Below, one piece after another: positions 1 through 8,200 of a stretch of DNA of 20,955 nucleotides. Origin of the DNA: CAYJKB01 sp964370625 (lineage in GTDB: Bacteria > Bacillota > Clostridia > Oscillospirales > Butyricicoccaceae). Below the pieces are notes generated by a model that had not been told where the DNA came from, searched no databases, and worked only from the letters and a program-made list of their open reading frames with translations. Within the stretch, counting starts at the first letter, position 1. The number at the start of each line of letters is the position of its first letter. The stretch lies in the NCBI GenBank assembly GCA_964370625.1, contig CAYJKB010000037.1, positions 1 to 20,955 on the forward strand. Direction: 5' to 3'. A program made the translations under genes and the position numbers.

Positions 1-150
1 TGTTTCACCACCAGTTCCACCTTCTCCTTCAGTTCCACCTGTCGCATAAACAGGTAAATCTCTATAAATTGCCATTGATGTAATTTGTGTCGCTTGTGCA
101 AAAACTAAAGTTGTAGCAAGCACGCCACAAAGCAACTTTTTAAGTTTCAT
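1..150 (-). CDS. Secreted protein, N-terminal fragment (gene runs off left edge)
   Basis: Reading leftward from the ATG at 148-150, the frame stays open for 50 codons to the window edge. The start MKLKKLLCGVLATTLVFAQA is a typical Sec signal peptide: Lys-rich n-region, then a hydrophobic core. It is followed by ITSMAIYRDLPVYAT and then a Gly/Glu/Thr-rich stretch (GGTEGEGGTGGE) that looks like a flexible linker of an exported or cell-wall protein. A GGGAG ribosome binding site lies about 8 bases before the ATG, and a promoter is visible further upstream. The function cannot be assigned from 50 residues. It is divergent from the SLH/leucine-rich-repeat gene, so both may be surface proteins. Confidence 0.75.
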   Translation of the reverse strand, partial: MKLKKLLCGVLATTLVFAQATQITSMAIYRDLPVYATGGTEGEGGTGGET

Positions 151-187
151 ATAATTTCTCCCTTTTTTAGTAAAATTTATTGTATAG

Positions 188-217
188 AGTATACCATATT
201 TTACATATAAATTGCAA
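188..217 (-). promoter_or_regulatory. Sigma-A-type promoter for the left-edge secreted protein gene
   Basis: On the minus strand, -35 TTGCAA (212-217) is separated by 18 bases from -10 TATACT (188-193). The gene start at 150 lies about 30 bases past the expected transcription start. This is a motif match only. Confidence 0.55.
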
Positions 218-236
218 TTAAAATTATCATATTTAC

Positions 237-265
237 TTGAAAAATTATTAATATTACTGTAATAT
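237..265 (+). promoter_or_regulatory. Sigma-A-type promoter for the SLH/LRR surface protein gene
   Basis: -35 TTGAAA (237-242), a 17-base spacer, and -10 TAATAT (260-265). The ATG at 298 has an AAAAGGGAG ribosome binding site, giving a leader of about 25 bases. It is back-to-back with the minus-strand promoter at 188-217. Confidence 0.5.
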
Positions 266-297
266 AAAAGCAACTAATTTTTAAAAGGGAGACTGTT

Positions 298-2244
298 ATG
301 AAAAATTTATCAAAAATTTTAGCAACATTACTTATTGCTTCTTCAATCATGCCTACCGCCTTTGCAGGGTATGAATATGAAGAAAAAGTAGATACTGCAA
401 CATGGGTTTCTGTTTCAGGAGTTGAAAACGGAAAAATTTTATTTGATAGTGCCACTGGTAAAGTCAAAGATGCCGAAGATACTATCACAAAATTTCATTT
501 ACCTAGTGAGATAAACAGTGTACAAGTTATAGGTTTATCAAATGGTTTATTTAGAGATAGCACAGCTCTTACAAGTGTTTCCATTCCAGGGACTATCGAA
601 GAAATTCCATTTGATGCTTTTGCTCATTGCAAAAATTTATCAACCGTTATCATTGGTGAGGGTGTTGAAGAAATTTCTGTAAGTGCTTTTTATAATTCAA
701 AAAGTCTATCTACATTAAGTCTGCCAAGTTCACTTGAAGACATTGGTGACACTTCTTTCGGTCTTACGGGACTTGAAAATGTAATTATTCCACAGGGTGT
801 TGATGAAATTGGTGATATGGCTTTTTATGGTAGCTCTAATATGAAATCAATCACAATTCCAGCAAGTGTTACTGAAATTGGCGAAAACATAGTTTGGCAA
901 AATTACAGATTAACAGATGTTTATTATGGTGGAACTGCTGAAATGTGGTCTAAAATTGAAATTGATGCAGAAAATGGTCAATTATTAAAGGCTACTTTAC
1001 ATAATTCTCTTGGTGATGAATTTACATCTGAAATTACAGAAGATAGTCAAACTGGTTGGATATCTGTTGATGGAATTATCGGAGGCAAAATCTTATTTGA
1101 TTCTGATAATGGTAAAATCTTAGATGCTGAAGAGGGTATTACTCAAGCACATATCCCAAGTACAATTAATGGTGTTACTGTAAAATATATTCCTTCTAGC
1201 TTATTTAAAGAAAGTGATGAGCTTGAAAGCGTTATAGTTCCTGGTACTATAGAAAAAATTCCTCTTTTTGCCTTTGCAAATTGTGATAATTTAGAATCTA
1301 TTATAATCCAAGAAGGTGTTAAAGAAATTTCCACGAGTGCTTTTTATGGTGCTGAAGATTTAGAAACACTTTCACTTCCAAGTTCACTTAAAATCATTGG
1401 TGAAACTTCATTTGGTCTTAGTGGGCTTGAAACTTTAGTAATTCCTGAAGGTATAACAGAAATTCATAACATGGCTTTTTATGGCAGTGATGATATTGAA
1501 ACTATTTCACTTCCATCTACTTTAACAAAAATCGGGCCTAAAGTTTTTTGGCAGTGTTCTGATTTAGAAGTTGTAAACTATAATGGTACATCTAATATGT
1601 GGAACAATATTGCCATAGACAGCAATAACAAAGAACTGCTAAAAGCTGCAATTAAACTATCTAATGGTGAAACAACACAAACAAATCCAAGTGACCTTAT
1701 TGGCACTCCATCTGATTGGGCTGATGATGAAATCAAAAAAGCTGATAAAGTTGGATTAATTATTATAATGACAGATGCCCCTAAATTCACAGATGATATT
1801 ACACGTGAACAATTTGCTGAAATCATTGTAAATATGGTTGAACTTTCAACAGGCAAGGAAATTGTACCAAAAGTAAATCCTTTTACAGATACTAATAATG
1901 AAGATGTTGTAAAAGCTTATTCTATTGGTGTCATCACTGGTACTAGCGAAACTACATTCAATCCAGATGGCAAAACTAATCGTGAGCAAATAGCAACAAT
2001 GCTATATCGTGCAGCTATGTATATCGCTGACAATGGTGGTGCTCAAATTTTAAGTATTCCTAGCGATGATATTGATGATTTTGATGATGGCGATGAAGTT
2101 TCTGATTGGGCAAAAGATGCAGTTACTGCTCTTAGTGCCAATGGAATTATGGAAGGTACATCAAATAGTACACTTTCTCCACAATCAGGTGCAACTGTTG
2201 AACAAAGTATTTTATTAATTTATCGTATGTTCGAAATTTCATAA
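298..2244 (+). CDS. BspA-like leucine-rich-repeat surface protein with C-terminal SLH domains
   Basis: A 648-residue exported protein. Residues 1-23 form a signal peptide ending in PTAFA. Two large modules follow (about 36-233 and 254-451). Each has a short WxSV.G...GKILFD lead-in, then about five 23-residue LRR_5 (BspA/Treponema type) repeats such as LTSVSIPGTIEEIPFDAFAH, and a capping strand with the pattern YYGGTxxMW. Residues about 470-648 hold three SLH repeats. Two keep a TREQ/NREQ version of the ITRAE motif (ITREQF near 501, TNREQI near 560), while the third is degenerate (ATVEQS). SLH domains of this kind bind pyruvylated secondary cell-wall polymer, so the protein is probably anchored to the wall with its LRRs exposed for binding proteins or glycans. 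The ligand is unknown. The gene is monocistronic with its own promoter and terminator. Confidence 0.9.
   Translation: MKNLSKILATLLIASSIMPTAFAGYEYEEKVDTATWVSVSGVENGKILFDSATGKVKDAEDTITKFHLPSEINSVQVIGLSNGLFRDSTALTSVSIPGTIEEIPFDAFAHCKNLSTVIIGEGVEEISVSAFYNSKSLSTLSLPSSLEDIGDTSFGLTGLENVIIPQGVDEIGDMAFYGSSNMKSITIPASVTEIGENIVWQNYRLTDVYYGGTAEMWSKIEIDAENGQLLKATLHNSLGDEFTSEITEDSQTGWISVDGIIGGKILFDSDNGKILDAEEGITQAHIPSTINGVTVKYIPSSLFKESDELESVIVPGTIEKIPLFAFANCDNLESIIIQEGVKEISTSAFYGAEDLETLSLPSSLKIIGETSFGLSGLETLVIPEGITEIHNMAFYGSDDIETISLPSTLTKIGPKVFWQCSDLEVVNYNGTSNMWNNIAIDSNNKELLKAAIKLSNGETTQTNPSDLIGTPSDWADDEIKKADKVGLIIIMTDAPKFTDDITREQFAEIIVNMVELSTGKEIVPKVNPFTDTNNEDVVKAYSIGVITGTSETTFNPDGKTNREQIATMLYRAAMYIADNGGAQILSIPSDDIDDFDDGDEVSDWAKDAVTALSANGIMEGTSNSTLSPQSGATVEQSILLIYRMFEIS
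403..1650 (+). repeat. Intragenic tandem duplication of the LRR module (period 218 codons)
   Basis: Residues 36-233 (bases 403-996) and 254-451 (bases 1057-1650) align at a constant offset of 218 residues with no gap at the anchors checked (W36/W254, Y177/Y395, D223/D441). Lead-in, LRR units and cap are all duplicated. The copies have clearly diverged at both protein and DNA level, so this is not an assembly artefact. Confidence 0.85.
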
Positions 2245-2266
2245 TCAATTTAATTTCTATATAAAT

Positions 2267-2305
2267 AAATGGCTATTACAAAACCTAGGTTTGTAATAGC
2301 CATTT
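2267..2305. terminator. Bidirectional rho-independent terminator between convergent genes
   Basis: A perfect 16-bp stem (2267-2282 with 2290-2305) around a 7-base loop. The outer ends are A-rich on the left and T-rich on the right, so a U-tract forms on either strand. It serves the surface protein gene on the plus strand and the EAL gene on the minus strand. Confidence 0.85.
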
Positions 2306-2316
2306 TAATTGTTATA

Positions 2317-3549
2317 TTAAACTTGTGGCAAACACTCAATTGGTTGAGGTTTACTAAATAAATATCCTTGTGAATAATCCACTCCATATTTTTCTAAAAT
2401 TGCTTGAATTTCTTCATTTTCAACGAACTCAGCAATCGTTTTAGCACCTATAAGGTTTGCCATATAGCAAATCGACCGCAATATAATTACATTTTCTTTT
2501 GCCTTTGCAACATCCTTGATAATTGTACCATCAATTTTAATAAATGCTGGTGATAAAGAAATTACAGCAGTATATGTAGCATATCCAGAACCAAAATCAT
2601 CAGCAGATACTTTACACCCATATTGTCGAATTGTTTTTATAAATTCAAACAACATTCCGTTTTGATAGTTTTCAGTTTCGACAAATTCAATTACTAGATT
2701 ATGTGAATTAGGATATGTTTCTAGTTTTTTATAAAACCATTTCCTAAATGTATCATTTTCTATATCATAAGCTGAAATATTAATTGAAAGTTGTTCTGGA
2801 CGATTTTCAAAATTTGATAGAGCTGCAGCTATCATCATTTGACTTATTCGATTATAGATTTTATATTTCTTTGCTATATCTAAAAATACATAAGGTGAAT
2901 GAATTTTCTCATCCTTATCTTTGATTCGCATCAAGGCTTCATATTTTTCTATTTTTCCTGTTGCATTATTATGAATTCCTTGATAAAACGGTATTATACG
3001 ATTTTCATCCATTGCAAAGTTAATTAAATCTAGTATTTTTGCATCTTCTTTTACAGTCGTTGCAATATCTAAAACTTCAGGAGCGACTACAAAATTTTCT
3101 TGTGTTTCTTTTGCCTCTAAAAGTGCGTGTAATGCTCTTTCGATTAATCTATCCGGTTGTAATACCACTACAAACCTAGACACAGCACTGACTTCAACTT
3201 GTTCTGATGCAGCAGATTCAAACTGTGCATAAAACTGTTTCATCACTTCCAAAAATTGTTCTTTTGGGATATGTTCTGTACCGGCTAAAACGAAATTTTT
3301 ATAGTTAAAACTATAAAGCCGAATTACTTTGTCAAGCCCTGTTTGTTCTAGTGCAAGCTGTGCATTGTCTAGCACATCTTTACACCCTGCATAATAAACT
3401 TCTTCTCCGTATGCAGCAATAGAAAGGTCAGCGTTTAGCACTTCTGTCATACACAGTTTGTTAAGTCCTAAATTTTCGATGTCCTCTCTTAGCTTTAAAG
3501 TATTAGCCGTACCAACATGGGGATCTGTGTAAATGTCATTTGTTATCAT
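2317..3549 (-). CDS. EAL-domain cyclic-di-GMP phosphodiesterase with degenerate GGDEF-like N-terminus
   Basis: A 410-residue cytoplasmic protein with no membrane segment. The C-terminal EAL domain (about 170-410) keeps the residues expected of an active enzyme that cleaves c-di-GMP to pGpG: E204-A-L-x-R, N257, E288 and E291/E293, D317-D318-FGSG (loop 6), K338, E374/E377 and Q394. The first 150 residues look like a decayed GGDEF domain: a DPHVGTANTLKLREDI start and a RALHALLEAKE end resembling the usual ADxALYxAK, but no GGDEF signature. They may therefore act as a sensory or dimer module. The ATG is preceded by AGAGGGAAG. It is a single gene with its own promoter and leader repeats. C-di-GMP turnover would influence motility or surface attachment, but the sequence does not show which. 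Confidence 0.9.
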   Translation of the reverse strand: MITNDIYTDPHVGTANTLKLREDIENLGLNKLCMTEVLNADLSIAAYGEEVYYAGCKDVLDNAQLALEQTGLDKVIRLYSFNYKNFVLAGTEHIPKEQFLEVMKQFYAQFESAASEQVEVSAVSRFVVVLQPDRLIERALHALLEAKETQENFVVAPEVLDIATTVKEDAKILDLINFAMDENRIIPFYQGIHNNATGKIEKYEALMRIKDKDEKIHSPYVFLDIAKKYKIYNRISQMMIAAALSNFENRPEQLSINISAYDIENDTFRKWFYKKLETYPNSHNLVIEFVETENYQNGMLFEFIKTIRQYGCKVSADDFGSGYATYTAVISLSPAFIKIDGTIIKDVAKAKENVIILRSICYMANLIGAKTIAEFVENEEIQAILEKYGVDYSQGYLFSKPQPIECLPQV

Positions 3550-3594
3550 GATTCTTCCCTCTTTGGCTACAATATTTAGTTTTACCAGAATATA

Positions 3595-3651
3595 GTTATC
3601 TCATCATAATTGCCTTAATGCAATTATCTCATCATAACCATCTCATCTTAG
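3595..3651 (-). repeat. Repeat-rich hairpin leader of the EAL gene
   Basis: In the transcribed (minus) sense, the 14-mer TTATGATGAGATAA occurs twice, 28 bases apart (3596-3609 and 3624-3637). A degenerate copy, CTAAGATGAGATGG, directly precedes them (3638-3651), and between the two perfect copies sits TTGC-ATTAAG-GCAA. The segment 3595-3638 folds as GTTAT, a GATGAG/GATGAG internal loop, an 8-bp stem ATAATTGC/GCAATTAT, and a six-base loop. It lies in the roughly 110-base leader between promoter and start codon. It could be a DNA operator array or an RNA element. Confidence 0.5.
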
Positions 3652-3664
3652 TATAACTTTCTTA

Positions 3665-3693
3665 ATTATAGCACTTTTAAAAAATCATTTCAA
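3665..3693 (-). promoter_or_regulatory. Consensus promoter of the EAL gene
   Basis: On the minus strand, -35 TTGAAA (3688-3693), an exact 17-base spacer, and -10 TATAAT (3665-3670). Transcription would start near 3658, which places the repeat element inside the leader. Confidence 0.7.
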
Positions 3694-3730
3694 CATTTTT
3701 GTTCAAAGTTAATATTAATTTATATACGAA

Positions 3731-3767
3731 AAACATAGCATAAAACCATCGATTTTATGCTATGTTT
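3731..3767 (-). terminator. Rho-independent terminator after gltBD
   Basis: A perfect 15-bp stem (3731-3745 with 3753-3767) and a 7-base loop. On the minus strand it ends in a T-rich run. It lies 25 bases past the gltD stop codon. Confidence 0.85.
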
Positions 3768-3792
3768 AATGTATTTCCTTATTTAGTTAAAA

Positions 3793-5232
3793 TTAGTTAG
3801 AATATCCCATTAAGAATACATCAACTTCTTTAGCACATTTAATTCCCTCAGCTACAGCCCACACCACAAGTGATTGCCCTCTTTTCATGTCTCCGCAAGT
3901 AAATACTTTATCTGCACTTGTTTTAAATGAAATATCTTGTTTTGTTGGAATTTCAAGATTTTGTGCAATATAATCTTCATAACCTATAAACCCTGCTGCA
4001 ATTAACAATAAATCTGCATCAAATTTTTGCTCTGTACCCTCTACTTCGCAAAGTTTTCCATCTACAAATTCAACCTTAACTGTCAAAACACCAGTAAGTT
4101 TTCCATCTTGTTCGAAAATTTCTTTAATAGTAGTTTGATATATACGAGGGTCATTTCCAAAAACTTCTATTGCTTCTTGTTGTCCATAATCTGTAACACA
4201 TACACGAGGCCATTCAGGCCATGGATTGCTGTCAAGACGTGCATCTGGTGCTTTTGGCATCATTTCAATTTGAATTACTGATTTTGCACCATGGCGAATC
4301 GAAGTTCCGACACAGTCATTTCCTGTGTCACCACCACCTAGAACAATTACATTTTTATCTTTTGCAGAAATATATGTTCCTTCATCTAAATTATTTGAAA
4401 GTAAACTCTTTGTTGTTGATGTTAAAAAATCTACTGCAAAGTGTACCCCCTGTACATTTCTATTTGGTAAATCCAAATCACGTGCTTTTTTAGATCCACA
4501 ACATAAAACAATAGCATCAAAATCACGTTCAAGGTCTGCTAAACTTAAATTTTTCCCAAAATCCATATTAGCTATAAAAGTTATCCCCTCGTCACGCATT
4601 AATTTTATACGACGTTCTACGATGGCTTTATCAAGTTTCATGTTTGGTATGCCATACATTAAAAGGCCACCAAATCTGTCATCACGTTCAAAAACTGTTA
4701 CGTTATGACCTCTTTTATTTAGTTTATCTGCTACTGCAAGCCCTGAAGGCCCTGACCCTATTACAGCGATTTTTTTATCACTGCGTATTTTTGGCACTTT
4801 TGGTGTCATTTGACCTGTTTTAAACCCTGTTTCGATTAAGAAAAGTTCATTATCACGAACAGTTACACTCTCACCGTCCATACCATTAATACATGCTTTT
4901 TCACAAAGTGCAGGGCATACACGACCTGTAAATTCTGGGAAACATGAAGTTTTAAGAAGTCTTGCAAGTGCATGTGAATAGTTTCCATTGTAAATTTCAT
5001 CATTCCATTCAGGAATTAAATTATTAAGTGGACAACCTGTAACCATTCCAGAAAGCTCTATAGCAGAGCCACAAAATGGAACACCACAGTTCATACATCT
5101 TGCACCTTGTTTTTGTCTTTCTTGTTCATCATTTATATCATAAAATTCATTGAAATTTAAAATACGTTCTTTTGCAGATATTCTTTTGTTTGCACATCTA
5201 TCAAATTCTAAAAATCCAGCTGGTTTACCCAT
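3793..5232 (-). CDS. gltD: Glutamate synthase (NADPH) small subunit
   Basis: A 479-residue flavoprotein that moves electrons from NADPH through FAD to the large subunit for making glutamate from glutamine and 2-oxoglutarate. The N-terminal cluster region carries C46-x2-C49-x4-C54 and C67, then C97, C106, C110 and C114, the pattern of the two [4Fe-4S] sites of GltD-type proteins. An FAD-binding GSGPSG sits at 159-164 and a second dinucleotide fold, GGGDTG, at 299-304. The C-terminal TCGDMKRGQSLVVWAVAEG is the conserved FAD motif of this family. Length is normal. The ATG has an AGGAGGGG ribosome binding site overlapping the gltB stop codon, with only 13 bases between the genes, so the two are co-translated from one transcript ending at the terminator at 3731-3767. 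Confidence 0.97.
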   Translation of the reverse strand: MGKPAGFLEFDRCANKRISAKERILNFNEFYDINDEQERQKQGARCMNCGVPFCGSAIELSGMVTGCPLNNLIPEWNDEIYNGNYSHALARLLKTSCFPEFTGRVCPALCEKACINGMDGESVTVRDNELFLIETGFKTGQMTPKVPKIRSDKKIAVIGSGPSGLAVADKLNKRGHNVTVFERDDRFGGLLMYGIPNMKLDKAIVERRIKLMRDEGITFIANMDFGKNLSLADLERDFDAIVLCCGSKKARDLDLPNRNVQGVHFAVDFLTSTTKSLLSNNLDEGTYISAKDKNVIVLGGGDTGNDCVGTSIRHGAKSVIQIEMMPKAPDARLDSNPWPEWPRVCVTDYGQQEAIEVFGNDPRIYQTTIKEIFEQDGKLTGVLTVKVEFVDGKLCEVEGTEQKFDADLLLIAAGFIGYEDYIAQNLEIPTKQDISFKTSADKVFTCGDMKRGQSLVVWAVAEGIKCAKEVDVFLMGYSN

Positions 5233-5245
5233 ATTTGTCCCCTCC

Positions 5246-8200
5246 TTAGTGTTTTAATGATTTTGCGAATGCTTCCATTTGTGCTTTTTCATGAGATAAG
5301 CCTTTTTCTTCAAATTCGCAAATTAATTTAAGCATTTTTTCATAATCCATAGGAATAATTTTTTTGAAATTAGGTAAATAATCTTCAAAATTATCTAAAA
5401 TTCTTTGTGCTAAAACTGAGCCTGTTTCTTTTAAATGTTTTGAAATCAGTTCACGAAGTTCTGAAATATCATACTTTTCTTTAATTTCATCCATATATAC
5501 AAATTCTTTGTTAAGCTTTAGATAAAGTTCATGTTTCATATCAAGAACATAAGCAATACCACCACTCATACCTGCTGCGAAGTTTTTGCCTGTTTCGCCT
5601 AAAATAACAGCTGTACCACCTGTCATATATTCAAGCCCATGATCGCCACAGCCTTCTACAACAGCCATAGCACCAGAGTTACGCACCATAAAACGTTCGC
5701 CAGCAATACCGTTAATATAGCTTTCTCCAGATGTAGCACCATAAAATGCTACATTACCTATAATTATATTTTCTTCAGCAGCAAACTGACTTTGACGAGG
5801 AGGGCAAACAACGATTTTACCACCTGATAAACCTTTTCCGATATAGTCATTCGCATCACCTTCAAGACGAAGTGTTAAACCTTTAGGTATAAAAGCACCA
5901 AAAGATTGACCCACACCACCTGAACATTCAACAATATATGTATCATCTTCAAGAGTGCTTCCAAATTTTGCTGTAATTTCTGAACCTAAAATAGTTCCAA
6001 CTGTTCTATCTGTGCTTGAAATATTAATTTTTTCTTCGTGGCGAGATCCATTTTTAATAGCAGTTTTAAATTTCTTAACAAGTACACTCTCATCAATTGT
6101 TTTATTTAATTCAAAATCAAAGATTTTGCTAGAATTAAATATTTTTTCATCATGATGTGCGTATTTATCACAAATGATTTTGCTCATATCAACAAGTTCT
6201 GCACGTTTCGTAATTTGTTTTTCACGAACAGAAATAAGGTCTGTTCTGCCTGTTAATTCATCTAAAGTACGAATACCGAGTTTTGCCATAATTTCACGAA
6301 GTTCTTCAGCGATAAATCTCATGAAATTAATAACATATTCAGGTTTACCACGAAATCTTGCTCTTAAACATTCATTTTGTGTTGCAATCCCAACAGGGCA
6401 AGTATCAAGATTACACACTCTCATCATCATACAACCCATTGTTACAAGTGGTGCTGTTGCAAAACCAAATTCTTCAGCACCTAATATTGCAGCTATTGCA
6501 ACATCACGTCCTGACATAAGTTTTCCGTCTGTTTCGATAACCACACTAGAGCGAAGCCCATTTTGAATAAGTGTTTGATGTGCTTCTGCAAGCCCTAGTT
6601 CCCATGGAAGCCCAGCATCTAAAATAGAACTTAGAGGGGCAGCACCAGTACCACCATCATAACCTGAAATTAAGATAACAGCTGCACCTGCTTTTGCAAC
6701 ACCTGCTGCAATTGTTCCAACACCTGCCTCTGATACAAGTTTTACAGAAATTCTAGCTTGTCTATTTGCATTTTTAAGGTCATAGATAAGTTGTGCTAAA
6801 TCTTCGATAGAATAAATATCATGATGTGGAGGAGGCGAAATTAATGTAACACCAGTTGTAGAGTGACGAGTTTTTGCAATCCAAGGATATACTTTCCCCC
6901 CTGGAAGATGTCCCCCTTCACCAGGCTTTGCACCTTGTGCCATTTTTATTTGAATTTCGCTAGCTGATAATAAATATTCAGCTGTTACACCAAAACGTCC
7001 AGAGGCAACTTGTTTAATAGCCGAGTTTTTCTCTGTCCATAATCTGTCAGGCTCTTCACCGCCTTCACCAGAGTTTGATTTACCACCTAATCTATTCATT
7101 GCTATAGCCATACACTCATGAGCTTCTTTAGAGATTGAGCCATAAGACATCGCCCCTGTTTTAAATCGTTTAACAATTTTTTCAACAGGTTCAACTTCAT
7201 CTATAGAAATTGCTGTGCATTCATTAAATTTAAATTCAAGTAATCCTCTTAATGTATGTGGATTATGTTCACTATCAACCATTTTTGTGTATTCTTTAAA
7301 TTTTGCATAATCACCGTTTTGAGTTGCTCTTTGAAGTGCTATGATGATTTGAGGGTTATATAAATGGTCTTCTTTATCTTCGCCTGTGCGAAGCTTTGAA
7401 AAACCTGTGCTATCAAGTGATGTATCTACACCTAAACCTAACGGGTCAAAGGCTTTTGAATGTCTAAATTCTACACCTTCTGCAATTTCTTCAAGTCCGA
7501 TACCCTCAACTCGTGTTACTGTGTTTGTAAAATATCTATCTACAACATTTTTATTAATACCTACAGCTTCAAAAATTTGTGCTGATTGATATGATTGCAA
7601 TACAGAAATGCCCATTTTTGCTGAAATTTTAACAATCCCATGCAGTACACCATGATTATAATCATGAATCGCTGTATGTGGATCTTTATCTAGGATTTTC
7701 ATTTCAATTAGTTCTTCAATACATTCATGTGCAAGATATGGGTTAATTGCCCTAGCACCAAATCCAAGTAATGTAGCAAATTGATGTACATCACGTGGTT
7801 CACCACTTTCAAGGATAATTGAAACTGCTGTACGTTTTTTTGTTTTAATCAAGTGCTGTTCCATTGCAGAAACTGCAAGTAATGACGGAATTGCTATATG
7901 ATTTTCATCAATTCCTCTATCAGATAAAATAATTATATTTACACCTTTTTTATACGCTTTATCACATTTTACAAAAAGTTGGTCAAGCGCATGTTCTAAA
8001 GATGTGTTTTTATAATAAAGCAGTGACACAGTTTCAGCTTTTAAACCTTTTTGGTCAAGTGCTTTGATTTTAATTAAATCTGTACCTGTTAAAATTGGAT
8101 TTTGCACTTCAAGCACAGAACAGTTTGACGCATTATCACAAAGCAAATTTCCGTCAGAACCAATATAAACCGTAGTATCTGTTACAATTTCTTCACGCAG

